The position numbers and the translations under genes are program-made. This document shows, in pieces, positions 53,768 through 61,684 of a DNA stretch of 64,000 bases (its first letter is position 1; each line of letters starts with the position of its first letter). Source of the stretch: Marimicrobium sp913061115 (GTDB lineage: Bacteria > Pseudomonadota > Gammaproteobacteria > Pseudomonadales > Halieaceae); assembly GCF_047729875.1 (NCBI RefSeq), contig NZ_CP159826.1, positions 3,038,001 through 3,102,000 of the forward strand. The letters run 5' to 3'. The notes under the pieces were generated by a model that was not told the DNA's origin, did no database searches, and was given only the letters and a program-made list of their open reading frames with translations.

Positions 53768-54350
53768 GGCCAGTCGCAGACTAGCCATTGAGGCGCATGT
53801 CGATGCACTCAATCAGGTCTTCGCTTTGTTCCGGCTGAACTATCACAACCAGTACTATGCGGCCTTCCCAGACGCACAGCAGCTCAATCAAATTAAAAAA
53901 CTGTGGCTGGAGTCACTGTCAGACTATCCGGTGGAACACATCCTGAAGGGGGCCAAGCACGCCATAGAGCACAGCGAATATTTGCCCACACTGAACCGAA
54001 TGCTTGAATGCTGCCAGCAAGGGCTAGCCGATCTGGGTCTTCCGCCCGCGCACAACGCCTATGTAGAAGCTTGCAGTGCACCTTCCCCTAAATCTGCCCA
54101 AGCTTGGAGCCATGCTGCTGTTTATCTGGCTGGCCGCGATAGCGACTGGTTCTTTCTGGCCAACAACACCGAACGCACCAGTTGGCCCGTGTTCAAGGGC
54201 CACTATGAGAAGTATTGTGCGCGAGTGCTGCGCGGTGAATCACTGACAGTGCCGGAACCTGAAGCGATAGAACAGAAGCCCTCTGAACCGATTGCGTCTC
54301 AAGAGCAGCTTGCTAGGTTGCGCGAGCTGCGCGAACAAACCGGTCTCTAA
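53679..54350 (+). CDS. lambda P-like replication protein (helicase loader)
   Basis: A 223-residue protein, close to phage lambda P (233). It starts MADIKKRVQRVARE and overlaps the DnaT-like gene by 89 bases in another frame. LFRLNYHNQYYAAFPD and IKKLWLESLSDYPVEHILKGAKHAIE and the following LPTLNRMLECCQ are the lambda-P-like conserved segments. Lambda P opens and loads the DnaB hexamer at the phage origin. There are no phage genes beside it; dnaB lies 46 bases downstream on the other strand. A resident helicase loader, in place of DnaC or DciA, is likely but unproven. Confidence 0.75.
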   Translation: MADIKKRVQRVAREIEASSKTSPTHPGQSEASRRLAIEAHVDALNQVFALFRLNYHNQYYAAFPDAQQLNQIKKLWLESLSDYPVEHILKGAKHAIEHSEYLPTLNRMLECCQQGLADLGLPPAHNAYVEACSAPSPKSAQAWSHAAVYLAGRDSDWFFLANNTERTSWPVFKGHYEKYCARVLRGESLTVPEPEAIEQKPSEPIASQEQLARLRELREQTGL

Positions 54351-54395
54351 CGTTTAGATCGCAGAGACATCATCCGCTGCCAAAACGTTCTGGCT

Positions 54396-55802
54396 CTAAC
54401 GCTCGTCTGAGGAGCCACGAGCAAGGTTCTCAAAGCGTGTATATTGGCCTATGAAGGCCAGACGACAAATCCCGATGGGACCATTTCGCTGCTTACCAAT
54501 AATGATTTCGGCGATGCCCTTCTCTTCCGACTCCTCGTGATAGACCTCATCGCGGTAGATAAACATAATGACGTCCGCATCCTGCTCAATGGCACCAGAC
54601 TCTCTTAGATCTGAATTCACCGGCCGTTTATTGGGGCGTTGTTCGAGTGAGCGGTTTAGCTGGGACAGCGCTACCATTGGCACCTTGAACTCTTTGGCGA
54701 TAGCCTTGAGGCTGCGCGATATCTCGGAAATTTCTGCCGTACGGCCATCGGATGAGCCCGCTACCTGCATGAGCTGCAAGTAATCCACCATGATCATACC
54801 CAAACCCCCGTGCTCACGCGCTACCCGCCGAGCACGGCTGCGTATCTCCGTGGGCGTGAGTGCGGGGGTATCGTCAATGTACAAAGGCACATCCTTAAGT
54901 TTGGTCACCGCCGCACTCAACTTGGGCCAGTCCTCTTGTTCGAGCTTACCATTGCGAAGACGCGTCTGATCGATACGGCCAATGGAGGACAGCATACGAA
55001 TGATCAGGGAGTCGGCCGGCATCTCCATACTGAACACCAGAATGGGCTTCTTCTGATTTAATACTGCATGTTCCACCAGGTTCATGGCAAAAGCGGTTTT
55101 ACCCATTGAGGGCCGACCGGCCACAATCACAAGATCGGAATCCTGTAAACCCGATGTCATGTTGTCCAGTTCGATAAAGCCGGTACTGATACCGGTGATA
55201 GCGCCACCGGATTGGAACAGCTCCTCTATCCGACCCAGAGCAGCCTGCAATAAAGGGTTAATATCTTTGGGAGCACCGTCCTTGGGGCCGTCCTCCCCGA
55301 TCTGCATGATCCGGCGCTCCGCCTCGTCAATCAGCTCATCTGACTTGCGTCCGTCGGGGTTGAAACCACTCTCGGCTATTTCCTGCGCCGCCTCGATCAG
55401 CTTGCGCAGGCAGGCTCGCTCGCGCACCACCTTAGCATAGGCCCGGATATTAGAGGCGCTCGGCGTGTTCTGGGCCAGTTCTGCCAGATAGGTAAGCCCA
55501 CCCGCCGCGTCCAGTTCATCTCTGGCCTGAAGCTTATCGGCTACGGTGATGACATCGACCGGTTCCGCCGCTTCAGCCAGTTGTGCTATCTGGCGAAAGA
55601 TCAAGCGATGGCCTAAACGATAGAAATCACCGTCTGAAACCAATTCAGCAACCGCATCCCAACCGTCGGCCGAGAGCAACAGGCCACCCAGCACTGATTG
55701 TTCTGCCTCAGCAGAATGCGGCTGCATCTTAATCCGCGCAATCTCACCCGTTCCGGGGTAGCGGATTTCAGAAACATTGCTGGGAAACTCTGGGTCGGCC
55801 AT
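54396..55802 (-). CDS. dnaB: replicative DNA helicase DnaB
   Basis: A 468-residue hexameric helicase. N-terminal helicase-primase domain (about 20-125), then the RecA-like part with GRPSMGKTAFAMNL (Walker A), MVDYLQLM (Walker B) and SQLNRSLEQRPNKRP. No intein. Its direction opposes the loader-like genes and agrees with rplI; 180 bases separate it from rplI. A stem (CCGACT/AGTCGG at about 55918-55936) lies in that gap. Confidence 0.97.
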   Translation of the reverse strand: MADPEFPSNVSEIRYPGTGEIARIKMQPHSAEAEQSVLGGLLLSADGWDAVAELVSDGDFYRLGHRLIFRQIAQLAEAAEPVDVITVADKLQARDELDAAGGLTYLAELAQNTPSASNIRAYAKVVRERACLRKLIEAAQEIAESGFNPDGRKSDELIDEAERRIMQIGEDGPKDGAPKDINPLLQAALGRIEELFQSGGAITGISTGFIELDNMTSGLQDSDLVIVAGRPSMGKTAFAMNLVEHAVLNQKKPILVFSMEMPADSLIIRMLSSIGRIDQTRLRNGKLEQEDWPKLSAAVTKLKDVPLYIDDTPALTPTEIRSRARRVAREHGGLGMIMVDYLQLMQVAGSSDGRTAEISEISRSLKAIAKEFKVPMVALSQLNRSLEQRPNKRPVNSDLRESGAIEQDADVIMFIYRDEVYHEESEEKGIAEIIIGKQRNGPIGICRLAFIGQYTRFENLARGSSDER

Positions 55803-55983
55803 AACGGATATTATTTTTTACGGGTATACAGCCTATAGGAAATAGGCGATCAGAAGAAGTGAAAACACCCTGCTCGCAGGCCACAATTGCATCGCGACCG
55901 CAATACAGCGAGAATGCACCGACTAAGCCAGTCGGCGCATTATCTGAGATTGGACGCTCCCCGCAGGAAACACACGCAATCAC

Positions 55984-56433
55984 TTACTCTGGAACGACCT
56001 CAACAGCAACCATTGCCGTAACGTCACCGTGGACCTGAATAGCCACTTCATACTCACCCAGTTCCCGCAGTGCGCCCGTTGGAAGACGAACTTCAGACTT
56101 GTCCACCTCACAACCGAGCGCCACAATGGCGTCCGAGATATCCCGTGTGCCGACTGAACCAAACAGCTTACCTTCTTCACCGGCATTGGCAGCGATCGTG
56201 ATCAATCCCAGCGCATTGATTGCATCAGCCCGCAATTGCGCTGTGCTCACTAGCGCGGCAGCCGCAGCTTCTAGTTCTGCGCGGCGAGCTTCAAACTCTT
56301 CAGTATTGCTCTGTGTGGCGCGCACCGCTTTACCCTGTGGAATAAGAAAGTTACGGCCAAAACCAGCCTTCACATCCACTTTATCCCCGAGCCTACCTAG
56401 CTTGGCGATATTTTCCAGCAAAATGATTTCCAT
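55984..56433 (-). CDS. rplI: 50S ribosomal protein L9
   Basis: A 149-residue L9 with an N-terminal globular domain, KAGFGRNFLIPQGKAVRAT being diagnostic, a long helix and a C-terminal domain. The start MEIILLENI has AGAGGAACGTAAG ahead; the frame extends 14 codons further upstream without support. It lies downstream of the DUF2232 gene in the rpsF operon. Confidence 0.97.
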   Translation of the reverse strand: MEIILLENIAKLGRLGDKVDVKAGFGRNFLIPQGKAVRATQSNTEEFEARRAELEAAAAALVSTAQLRADAINALGLITIAANAGEEGKLFGSVGTRDISDAIVALGCEVDKSEVRLPTGALRELGEYEVAIQVHGDVTAMVAVEVVPE

Positions 56434-56471
56434 CTTACGTTCCTCTCTTCGGGGAGTATTCTCCCACCACT

Positions 56472-57383
56472 TCAAATGTCTCGATCGTCTTTTTGGTCGT
56501 GCTCGTCGTGCTTATTCAGCTCTTTTCCCGGCGCTTTATGCCAGCGCTGGCGAAAGTTAATCCAGCTGTCAGCGATAACGAACAACACCAACACAAATTT
56601 CACCGGGTCAAACAGCAACCAGATGATGTAAAACCACGTTAACCATCCCTTACTCTGTCCGAGTGCCTCTACACGAGCGTGGATTAACGCCAGGCCCGCG
56701 AATGTCAGCGGGAGAAGGCATATCATCGCCCATGATCGGTACTGCTCGCCAAGGCCCCAAAGGGCGATGGCCGCCACAGCCAGCGTCGAACTGACCGCTG
56801 TCGAATACTGTAACGCTTTGAACTCGTCACCAAAACCACCCGGGTTATACAGTGCTGCCTGCCAATATCGCGCCAACAACAAGCACAGTACCGATATCGT
56901 TGCCGTTACCGCTCCGAGCATACCCGCAATCTGCCCCGCTTCCGGCCTGGGCAATACGATGGGTTGCCCTTCCTTCGACAATTGCTCCTCAAGCGCACCG
57001 AGAAACTCACTGAAGAAAGCTACCATCTGATTCAGGTACTCTGCGGAGAAGGCCATCAGGGCCAATCCGGTCAAAACGCCAACGCCAACCCCTGCCAATA
57101 CTGCCAGCGACAAACTCACCGTGCTACGCAGCACCAGCGCCAGGACCATGGTCCCTACCAACAACGTCATTGGCCCACTATCGCCATAGGCATAAAGCAA
57201 CGTGCCGGCTGGCAACAGAGCCCACATGAATAACCAGGCCCCAGATCCCACACCTTTGCGCAGGATAACTAACGCCAACGCCGCCGCGCTAATCCAACAA
57301 AATAATAAGCTACCGGCGCCCGCCATTATAACTACCAGCGCCTGCAGTCGTCCGCGCATGACAAAATTTGCCAAGCCCTTCAA
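56472..57383 (-). CDS. DUF2232-like integral membrane protein
   Basis: A 303-residue, multi-spanning membrane protein with about eight hydrophobic segments and a charged C-terminus (KHDEHDQKDDRD). Pseudomonas has a similar gene at the same spot between rpsR and rplI. The family (DUF2232) is of unknown function. Its constant presence in this ribosomal operon suggests a role linked to envelope or translation state. The start may also be eight codons later. Confidence 0.75.
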   Translation of the reverse strand: MKGLANFVMRGRLQALVVIMAGAGSLLFCWISAAALALVILRKGVGSGAWLFMWALLPAGTLLYAYGDSGPMTLLVGTMVLALVLRSTVSLSLAVLAGVGVGVLTGLALMAFSAEYLNQMVAFFSEFLGALEEQLSKEGQPIVLPRPEAGQIAGMLGAVTATISVLCLLLARYWQAALYNPGGFGDEFKALQYSTAVSSTLAVAAIALWGLGEQYRSWAMICLLPLTFAGLALIHARVEALGQSKGWLTWFYIIWLLFDPVKFVLVLFVIADSWINFRQRWHKAPGKELNKHDEHDQKDDRDI

Positions 57384-57422
57384 GAAAAACCTCGACTGGG
57401 CAATGCGCGGATCAAAGGTTTG

Positions 57423-57650
57423 TTACAGGTGTGCATCCGTGTACGGCAACAAGGACAGGAAACGCGCTCGCTTGATGGCGGTCGCCAACTGTCTCTGATA
57501 TTTAGCCTTGGTACCGGTAATACGGCTAGGAACAATCTTGCCGGTTTCGGACACGTAAGCCTTCAGCGTTTCCAGATCCTTGTAATCAATTTCTTTAGTG
57601 CCTTCGGCAGTAAAGCGACAAAACTTACGGCGACGGAAAAAACGTGCCAT
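57423..57650 (-). CDS. rpsR: 30S ribosomal protein S18
   Basis: A 75-residue S18, with RRKFCRFTAEG near the start and the basic tail KRARFLSLLPYTDAHL. It binds S6 in the small-subunit platform. A ribosome binding site GAGGAGTATCACC precedes ATG. Second gene of rpsF-rpsR. Confidence 0.97.
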   Translation of the reverse strand: MARFFRRRKFCRFTAEGTKEIDYKDLETLKAYVSETGKIVPSRITGTKAKYQRQLATAIKRARFLSLLPYTDAHL

Positions 57651-57697
57651 GGTGATACTCCTCTAAACCTCTATATTCGTTACATGACGGAGAAAAC

Positions 57698-58141
57698 TTA
57701 CTCTTTATCCGTCTCATTATCATCGGTACCGGCATCGTCAGCAGCAACAGCGGCGACTTCAGCAGGGGCAGCCTCAGGCGCCTGACGCTCTTCGTAGCGG
57801 CTCTTGCGCTCACGATTCTCTTTCTCAGCCTTCATGATGAAAGATTCTTCAATCACAGACTCTTTGCGGCGAATGACCAGGTTACGAATAACAGCGTCGT
57901 TGAAACGGAAAGTGGTTGTTAGCTCTTCCAGGGCTTCGTTAGAAGCCTCCACATTCATTAGCACGTAGTGTGCTTTGTGGATCTTGTTAATGGGATAGGC
58001 CAACTGACGGCGCCCCCAGTCTTCAAGACGATGCACCTGACCGCCATCTTTCTGGATAGCGAGGGTGTAGCGCTCGATCATGGCGGGCACTTGCTCTGAC
58101 TGGTCCGGATGGACCATGAATACGATCTCGTAATGTCGCAT
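57698..58141 (-). CDS. rpsF: 30S ribosomal protein S6
   Basis: A 147-residue S6. MRHYEIVFMVHPDQSEQV and VHRLEDWGRRQLAYPINK are diagnostic. The C-terminal 30 residues are alanine- and acid-rich (EAAPAEVAAVAADDAGTDD) and longer than usual; in E. coli the S6 tail receives extra glutamates from RimK. It leads the rpsF operon, with a hairpin in its leader. Confidence 0.97.
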   Translation of the reverse strand: MRHYEIVFMVHPDQSEQVPAMIERYTLAIQKDGGQVHRLEDWGRRQLAYPINKIHKAHYVLMNVEASNEALEELTTTFRFNDAVIRNLVIRRKESVIEESFIMKAEKENRERKSRYEERQAPEAAPAEVAAVAADDAGTDDNETDKE

Positions 58142-58164
58142 ACAATAAGCTCCTTAAGGGTTAA

Positions 58165-58189
58165 TGCTACCCACAATAGTGGTGTAGCA
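58165..58189 (-). promoter_or_regulatory. leader hairpin of rpsF (possible S6:S18 binding site)
   Basis: On the minus strand TGCTAC-A-CCAC pairs with GTGG-GTAGCA around loop TATT, giving a 10-bp stem with a bulged A. It ends 24 bases before the rpsF ATG, just before AAGGAG. S6:S18 complexes bind a conserved leader hairpin of their own mRNA in many bacteria, and a bulged element fits that motif. Confidence 0.5.
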
Positions 58190-58269
58190 AGGAGGACCGG
58201 CCATCGAAATAGCCGGGCAATTTTTGAGGAGCCGAAGTCTACCGAGTTTGGCAGTAGGTGACAAGGAGA

Positions 58270-59037
58270 TTATTTGTCTGGGGCGCTGCGCTGGCGAACC
58301 ACCTCAAACAAAAAAACACCCGCTGCCACGGAAACATTGAGGCTACCCACGGAACCGGCCATCGGCAGATGTATCAGATTGTCGCATTGCTCTCGAGTCA
58401 AGCGGCGCATACCTGCTCCCTCAGCTCCCATCACAAGCGCGAGAGATCCCTTTAAGTCACTGTTATATATCGATTTTTCTGCACCGCCATCGGCACCATA
58501 GAGCCACACACCGCGTTCCTGCAGAGCCTGTAGAGTACGACTGATATTGGTCACCCTGACGAAGGGCACTACTTCTGCCGCACCACAGGCCACTTTGCTC
58601 ACCACGGGCGTCAGATCCGCCGAATTGTCCTTAGGCACCACGACGGCATCGACACCCGCCCCATCCGCACTGCGCAAACAGGCCCCCAGATTGTGCGGGT
58701 CGGTAACACCGTCCAGCACCAAAATCAGCATTGGACCCTTCTTATTTTCAACGGCCTGCAGCAAATCAGACTCGCGCCACAGATTCGACGCGGCAGACCC
58801 TTCCTGCACCGCAGCAGCACTCATGCGAGCCACCGCTCCCTGGTGACGCCCGTTGACCATTGCGTCTAGGTCAGCACGGGGCTCGCGCGACACAGCGACT
58901 CCCTGATTCTGCGCCAACTCCAGCAATGCGGCCATGCGCTTGTCGTCACGACCCACTTGCAGGAGCAAGCACTGCACTGATTTGGGATTGCGACGCAGCA
59001 GGCTCTCAACCGTGTGAATGCCGTAGACGTATTCCAT
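58270..59037 (-). CDS. rlmB: 23S rRNA 2'-O-methyltransferase RlmB
   Basis: A 255-residue SPOUT-class methyltransferase of G2251 in the 23S peptidyl-transferase region. EYVYGIHTVESLLRR is the start; DGVTDPHNLGACLRSADGAG, LVMGAEGAGMRRLT and SLNVSVAAGVFLFE are SPOUT motifs 1-3. It begins 2 bases from the rnr stop, probably in one transcript. Confidence 0.96.
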   Translation of the reverse strand: MEYVYGIHTVESLLRRNPKSVQCLLLQVGRDDKRMAALLELAQNQGVAVSREPRADLDAMVNGRHQGAVARMSAAAVQEGSAASNLWRESDLLQAVENKKGPMLILVLDGVTDPHNLGACLRSADGAGVDAVVVPKDNSADLTPVVSKVACGAAEVVPFVRVTNISRTLQALQERGVWLYGADGGAEKSIYNSDLKGSLALVMGAEGAGMRRLTREQCDNLIHLPMAGSVGSLNVSVAAGVFLFEVVRQRSAPDK

Positions 59038-59039
59038 GT

Positions 59040-61385
59040 TTAACGGCGCCGCCTTGGCCCAGTCTTACTTTTTGTCTTGGGGGAGGGAGTAGTTTTTTTC
59101 GCTTTTTTGGCAGCCTTGCCAGGCGGACGACCCGCAGACTTTTTTGATGCAGCATTGCGCGGACTTTTGGCGTCGATCAACTCCAGTTCGATCTTGCGAT
59201 CATCGAGGTCTACGCGAGCCACCTGCACCCGAACAATGCCCCCGAGCTGAAAACTGCGCCCTGAACGCTCACCGGTTAGGCGCTGATGGGCCTTATCGAA
59301 GTTGTAGTAATCGCCTGGCAGGGCCGTGATGTGGACAAGCCCTTCTATATAAAGGTCTTTGAGTTCCACGAATAGGCCAAAGCCCGTGACCGCGCTAATA
59401 ACGCCGTCAAATTCGTCTCCGACATGCTCCTGCAGATATTCACACTTGAGCCAAGAATCGACTTCCCGAGTGGCGTCATCCGCACGGCGCTCGCTCATAG
59501 ATGAATGCTCTCCCTGGATCACCATGGAACGAACATCATAGGGAAATATCTGTTTAGCCGGGATGGGCTCGGCGCCCTTAATTCGCAACACACCTTTTGC
59601 ATTACCGCCGCTGCGAATAAGGTGCCGTATCCCTCGGTGCACTAGCAAGTCGGGATAACGTCGTATGGGCGAGGTGAAATGAGCGTAAGCCTCGTAGTGC
59701 AAGCCAAAATGACCTTTGTTTTCCGGCTGATAGACGGCCTGGCTGAGGGAGCGCAGAAGCATTGTTTGGATCACATTTGCATCCTCTCGGTCGACTATCT
59801 GCAGTAACAGTTGCTGATAGTGGACAGGGGTCGGCTTGTCGCCGCCACCAAGGTCCAGACCCAATTCCCCGAGGAACTTGCGCAGGCCCTCGAGCTTTTC
59901 TTCTCCCGGCCCCTCATGCACCCTAAAGAGTATAGGCAGCTTGTTAGCATCATAAAAACGTGCCGTCGCGACGTTCGCACAGAGCATGCACTCCTCGATC
60001 AGCTTGTGCGCATCGTTTCTCACCACCGGGACAATAGCTTCAATCTTGCGGTGCTCATCGAATATAATGCGGGTTTCCACAGTCTCGAAATCGATTGCGC
60101 CGCGTTTGTCCCGTGCGGCGCGCAACACACGATAGAGGCTGTGCAGGCGCTTAAGGTCGGGCACACGCTGGCTGTCGACGTCAGCGTGACTGCCCTGCTC
60201 CAACACCTCACCCACCTGGGTGTAAGTCAAACGGGCATGAGAATGAATAATCGACTCATAAAAACGGTATTTAGCCAGTACGCCAGCAGCGGTTAATTCC
60301 ATTTCACAGACCATCGCTAGACGATCCACATCGGGCTTCAGTGAACACAGACCGTTGGATAGTGCCTCCGGCAGCATAGGTACCACCCGCGCTGGGAAAT
60401 AAACGGAGTTGCCACGCAATGATGCCTCTTGATCGAGAGCGGAATCAGGCCAAACATAATGGGAGACATCGGCAATCGCCACCCAAAGACGCCAGCTTCC
60501 ACCACTGCCCTCTTCACAGTAAACCGCGTCATCAAAATCTCGGGCATCCTCACCATCGATAGTCACAAACGGTAATTGGCGCAAATCAACCCGGTGTTGC
60601 TTGTCTTCTTCAAGCGGTTCAGCTTCCAAACCGGCCGCTTCATGGAGCACTTCATCAGGCCACTCCCAAGGAATCCCGTGTGACCGAATGGCAACATCAA
60701 TTTCCATTCCTGGGTCTAGGTGTTCACCCAGCACCTCGGCAATACGACCCTTGGCACCGAGCTGACGGGTGGGATAGTCCGTAATTTCCACTGTGACAAT
60801 TTGACCCGGCTCAACGCTACCTTTTGCCTTGGTGGGTATGAGTATCTGCTGCGTGAGACGGCCGTTGTCGGGGATGACAAAACCGATGCCGCTCTCTTCC
60901 TTATAACGACCCACCACCGTTTTGTGCTTGCGCTGCAGCACTTCTATCACCTTACCTTCCAAACGACCGCGGCGATCTTCCCCGGTCACCTGAATCAACA
61001 CCTCGTCGCCGTCAAACACAAAGTGCATCTGCCGTGCGCTAAGATAAATATCCTCACCCTCTGCTATGGGCATAGCGAACCCATAACCATCGCGGTGGCC
61101 CTGCACTCGGCAGTGCAGCAGATGCATCTTGTCTACTAGGCAGTACGCATTGCGGCGATTGACCATCAACTGGCCGTCTCTCTCCATGGCACGCAGACGC
61201 TTTCGCAGAGCTTCCAGCTGTTCTGGCTCCACCAGATTCAAGCTCTTCGCAATGTGGGTGTGATCGAGGGGCTTTTCCGCCTCGCTCAACAGCTCGAGGA
61301 TAACCTCTCGACTGGGTATCGGGTTCTCGTAATTTGCCGCTTCACGCTCGGCATGGGGATCGGCAATTTTGCCTTTTCGGGTCAT
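59040..61385 (-). CDS. rnr: ribonuclease R
   Basis: A 781-residue 3'-5' exoribonuclease with an HTH-like N-terminus, cold-shock domains, the RNB catalytic part and an S1 domain near the C-terminus. VTIDGEDARDFDDAV holds the metal-binding aspartates. The tail is rich in lysine and proline (KKAKKTTPSPKTKSK). The start MTRKGKIADPH is preferred; a TTG 54 bases upstream is not, because the TATAAT at 61440-61445 implies a transcription start between them. Confidence 0.95.
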   Translation of the reverse strand: MTRKGKIADPHAEREAANYENPIPSREVILELLSEAEKPLDHTHIAKSLNLVEPEQLEALRKRLRAMERDGQLMVNRRNAYCLVDKMHLLHCRVQGHRDGYGFAMPIAEGEDIYLSARQMHFVFDGDEVLIQVTGEDRRGRLEGKVIEVLQRKHKTVVGRYKEESGIGFVIPDNGRLTQQILIPTKAKGSVEPGQIVTVEITDYPTRQLGAKGRIAEVLGEHLDPGMEIDVAIRSHGIPWEWPDEVLHEAAGLEAEPLEEDKQHRVDLRQLPFVTIDGEDARDFDDAVYCEEGSGGSWRLWVAIADVSHYVWPDSALDQEASLRGNSVYFPARVVPMLPEALSNGLCSLKPDVDRLAMVCEMELTAAGVLAKYRFYESIIHSHARLTYTQVGEVLEQGSHADVDSQRVPDLKRLHSLYRVLRAARDKRGAIDFETVETRIIFDEHRKIEAIVPVVRNDAHKLIEECMLCANVATARFYDANKLPILFRVHEGPGEEKLEGLRKFLGELGLDLGGGDKPTPVHYQQLLLQIVDREDANVIQTMLLRSLSQAVYQPENKGHFGLHYEAYAHFTSPIRRYPDLLVHRGIRHLIRSGGNAKGVLRIKGAEPIPAKQIFPYDVRSMVIQGEHSSMSERRADDATREVDSWLKCEYLQEHVGDEFDGVISAVTGFGLFVELKDLYIEGLVHITALPGDYYNFDKAHQRLTGERSGRSFQLGGIVRVQVARVDLDDRKIELELIDAKSPRNAASKKSAGRPPGKAAKKAKKTTPSPKTKSKTGPRRRR

Positions 61386-61439
61386 AAGGTCTGAATCTTC
61401 CGTAAGAGTTTTGTTGTGAGATTTTGGCGATGTCACCAA

Positions 61440-61445
61440 ATTATA
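61440..61445 (-). promoter_or_regulatory. -10 box of the rnr promoter
   Basis: TATAAT on the minus strand, preceded by GCG, about 55 bases ahead of the rnr ATG. A clear -35 is not visible at 17 bases. It supports a start of rnr at 61385. Confidence 0.4.
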
Positions 61446-61453
61446 CGCTAGGA

Positions 61454-61482
61454 TTGACAGGGCCGCGCGGGAAAAGTACAGT
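61454..61482 (+). promoter_or_regulatory. promoter of tRNA-Leu
   Basis: TTGACA (61454-61459), 17 bases, TACAGT (61477-61482), followed by the GC-rich discriminator TCGCGCCC. The gap to the tRNA is 50 bases. A GC-rich discriminator is typical of stringently controlled stable-RNA promoters. Confidence 0.65.
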
Positions 61483-61532
61483 TCGCGCCCTGACAGTCCC
61501 AGTCCGCAAGATTTGCGCGAGGGCCTGCTCTT

Positions 61533-61619
61533 GCCCAGGTGGTGAAATTGGTAGACACGCTAGCTTCAGGTGCTAGTGCTCGTAAGGGCGTGGAGGTTCA
61601 AGTCCTCTTCTGGGCACCA
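61533..61619 (+). tRNA. tRNA-Leu (anticodon CAG)
   Basis: An 87-base cloverleaf including CCA. Acceptor GCCCAGG pairs with the 3' end TCTGGGC before the A discriminator and CCA. The anticodon stem is CTAGC/GCTAG with loop TTCAGGT, anticodon CAG reading CUG. A long variable arm (TGCTCGTAAGGGCG) is that of a class II tRNA, and GGTTCAAGTCC is the T arm. Its 3' end is the boundary of an integrated element. Confidence 0.97.
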
Positions 61620-61632
61620 AACGCTTGTATAG

Positions 61633-61684
61633 TAGCATATTATGGGTTTTAGGCCCCGTCTGCGTCACCTGTGACAATATGCTA
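61633..61684 (+). repeat. 9-bp inverted repeat flanking the integrase start
   Basis: TAGCATATT (61633-61641) and AATATGCTA (61676-61684) are perfect reverse complements 34 bases apart. The right arm ends on the A of the integrase ATG (61684). It could be an arm-type recombinase site, or a hairpin that hides the start codon. Confidence 0.5.

Noticed and set aside
52637..54350. Prophage remnant containing the DnaT- and lambda-P-like genes
   Set aside because: No integrase, capsid or lysis genes flank them; radA and dnaB border them directly, so residence in the chromosome is favoured.
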